Assembly (NCBI GenBank): GCA_045596485.1
Contig: JAZOCL010000025.1
Span: 1-23,204 of the forward strand
Length of the DNA: 23,204 nt
DNA from: SIG440 sp045596485
Lineage (GTDB): Bacteria > Bacillota > Clostridia > Monoglobales > Monoglobaceae
Direction of reading: 5' to 3'
Of the stretch, positions 23,158 to 23,204 are shown piece by piece (the first letter of the stretch is position 1; every line of letters starts with the position of its first letter). A model generated the notes under the pieces. The model saw nothing but the letters and a program-made list of their open reading frames with translations, searched no databases and had not been told where the DNA came from. Made by a program: the position numbers and the translations under genes.

Positions 23158-23204
23158 AGAATAGTTTTGTTTTGGTATATTTGAATTGTTGCATCCAATA
23201 TAAT

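Noticed and set aside
23172..23204. TATAAT at the right edge as a promoter for the next gene.
   Set aside because: No good -35 lies at 16-18 bases upstream, the sequence ends there, and genes of this cluster are usually cotranscribed.

Overview
The window looks like the chromosome of a low- to mid-GC anaerobic Bacillota, most likely a gut member of the Clostridia. The evidence is strong AGGAGG-type ribosome binding sites, a clostridial mraZ-rsmH-ftsL start of the division/cell-wall cluster, a TPP riboswitch with a terminator platform, and an oxygen-sensitive glycyl radical enzyme pathway. I cannot fix the genus from sequence alone. All convincing genes are on the + strand. I see no tRNA, rRNA, CRISPR array, transposase or prophage gene.

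Region 1 (1-2822) is mixed and partly decayed: the C-terminal end of a GntP-family transporter, an unrecognised 236-residue protein, a TPP riboswitch with its own terminator but no thiamine gene behind it, a possible 48-residue peptide, a response regulator cut to 36 residues, and a multi-spanning membrane protein broken by a one-base frameshift. Region 2 (2856-6905) holds an iron-type alcohol dehydrogenase and a trkA-trkH potassium uptake pair with its own promoter. A 526-base gap (6906-7431) follows, with two strong terminators, a hairpin-rich segment and a good promoter.

Region 3 (7432-21004) is the main content: a complete bacterial microcompartment (BMC) locus of the glycyl-radical type that also carries a class II aldolase (the GRM5-like, fucose/rhamnose arrangement). 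In order it encodes a B12-independent 1,2-propanediol dehydratase, its radical-SAM activase, a EutS/PduU-like shell protein, a EutP/PduV-like GTPase, a fuculose-phosphate-type aldolase, a GlcG/PduO-C-like protein, a zinc alcohol dehydrogenase, two PduA-like hexamer shell proteins, a EutN/CcmL pentamer, a PduS-like Fe-S flavoprotein, a PduT-like Fe-S shell trimer, a CoA-acylating aldehyde dehydrogenase, a second tandem-domain shell trimer, PduL and a DeoR-type regulator. Inferred chemistry: deoxysugar phosphate -> dihydroxyacetone phosphate + lactaldehyde; lactaldehyde -> 1,2-propanediol; dehydration to propionaldehyde; then disproportionation to propanol and propionyl-CoA/propionyl phosphate with internal recycling of NAD and CoA. 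Five cargo enzymes carry short amphipathic helices of the encapsulation-peptide type. The signature dehydratase does not.

Two strong promoters are visible in the locus, before the dehydratase and before the aldolase, so signature enzyme/activase and shell/cargo genes may be set at different levels. A second shell gene with two in-frame starts, a cysteine-rich linker in the aldolase, an enlarged pore loop in one shell trimer and intercistronic hairpins are the less ordinary details.

Region 4 (21005-23204) is the start of the division and cell-wall cluster: a promoter with MraZ-type repeats, mraZ, rsmH and an FtsL-like protein.
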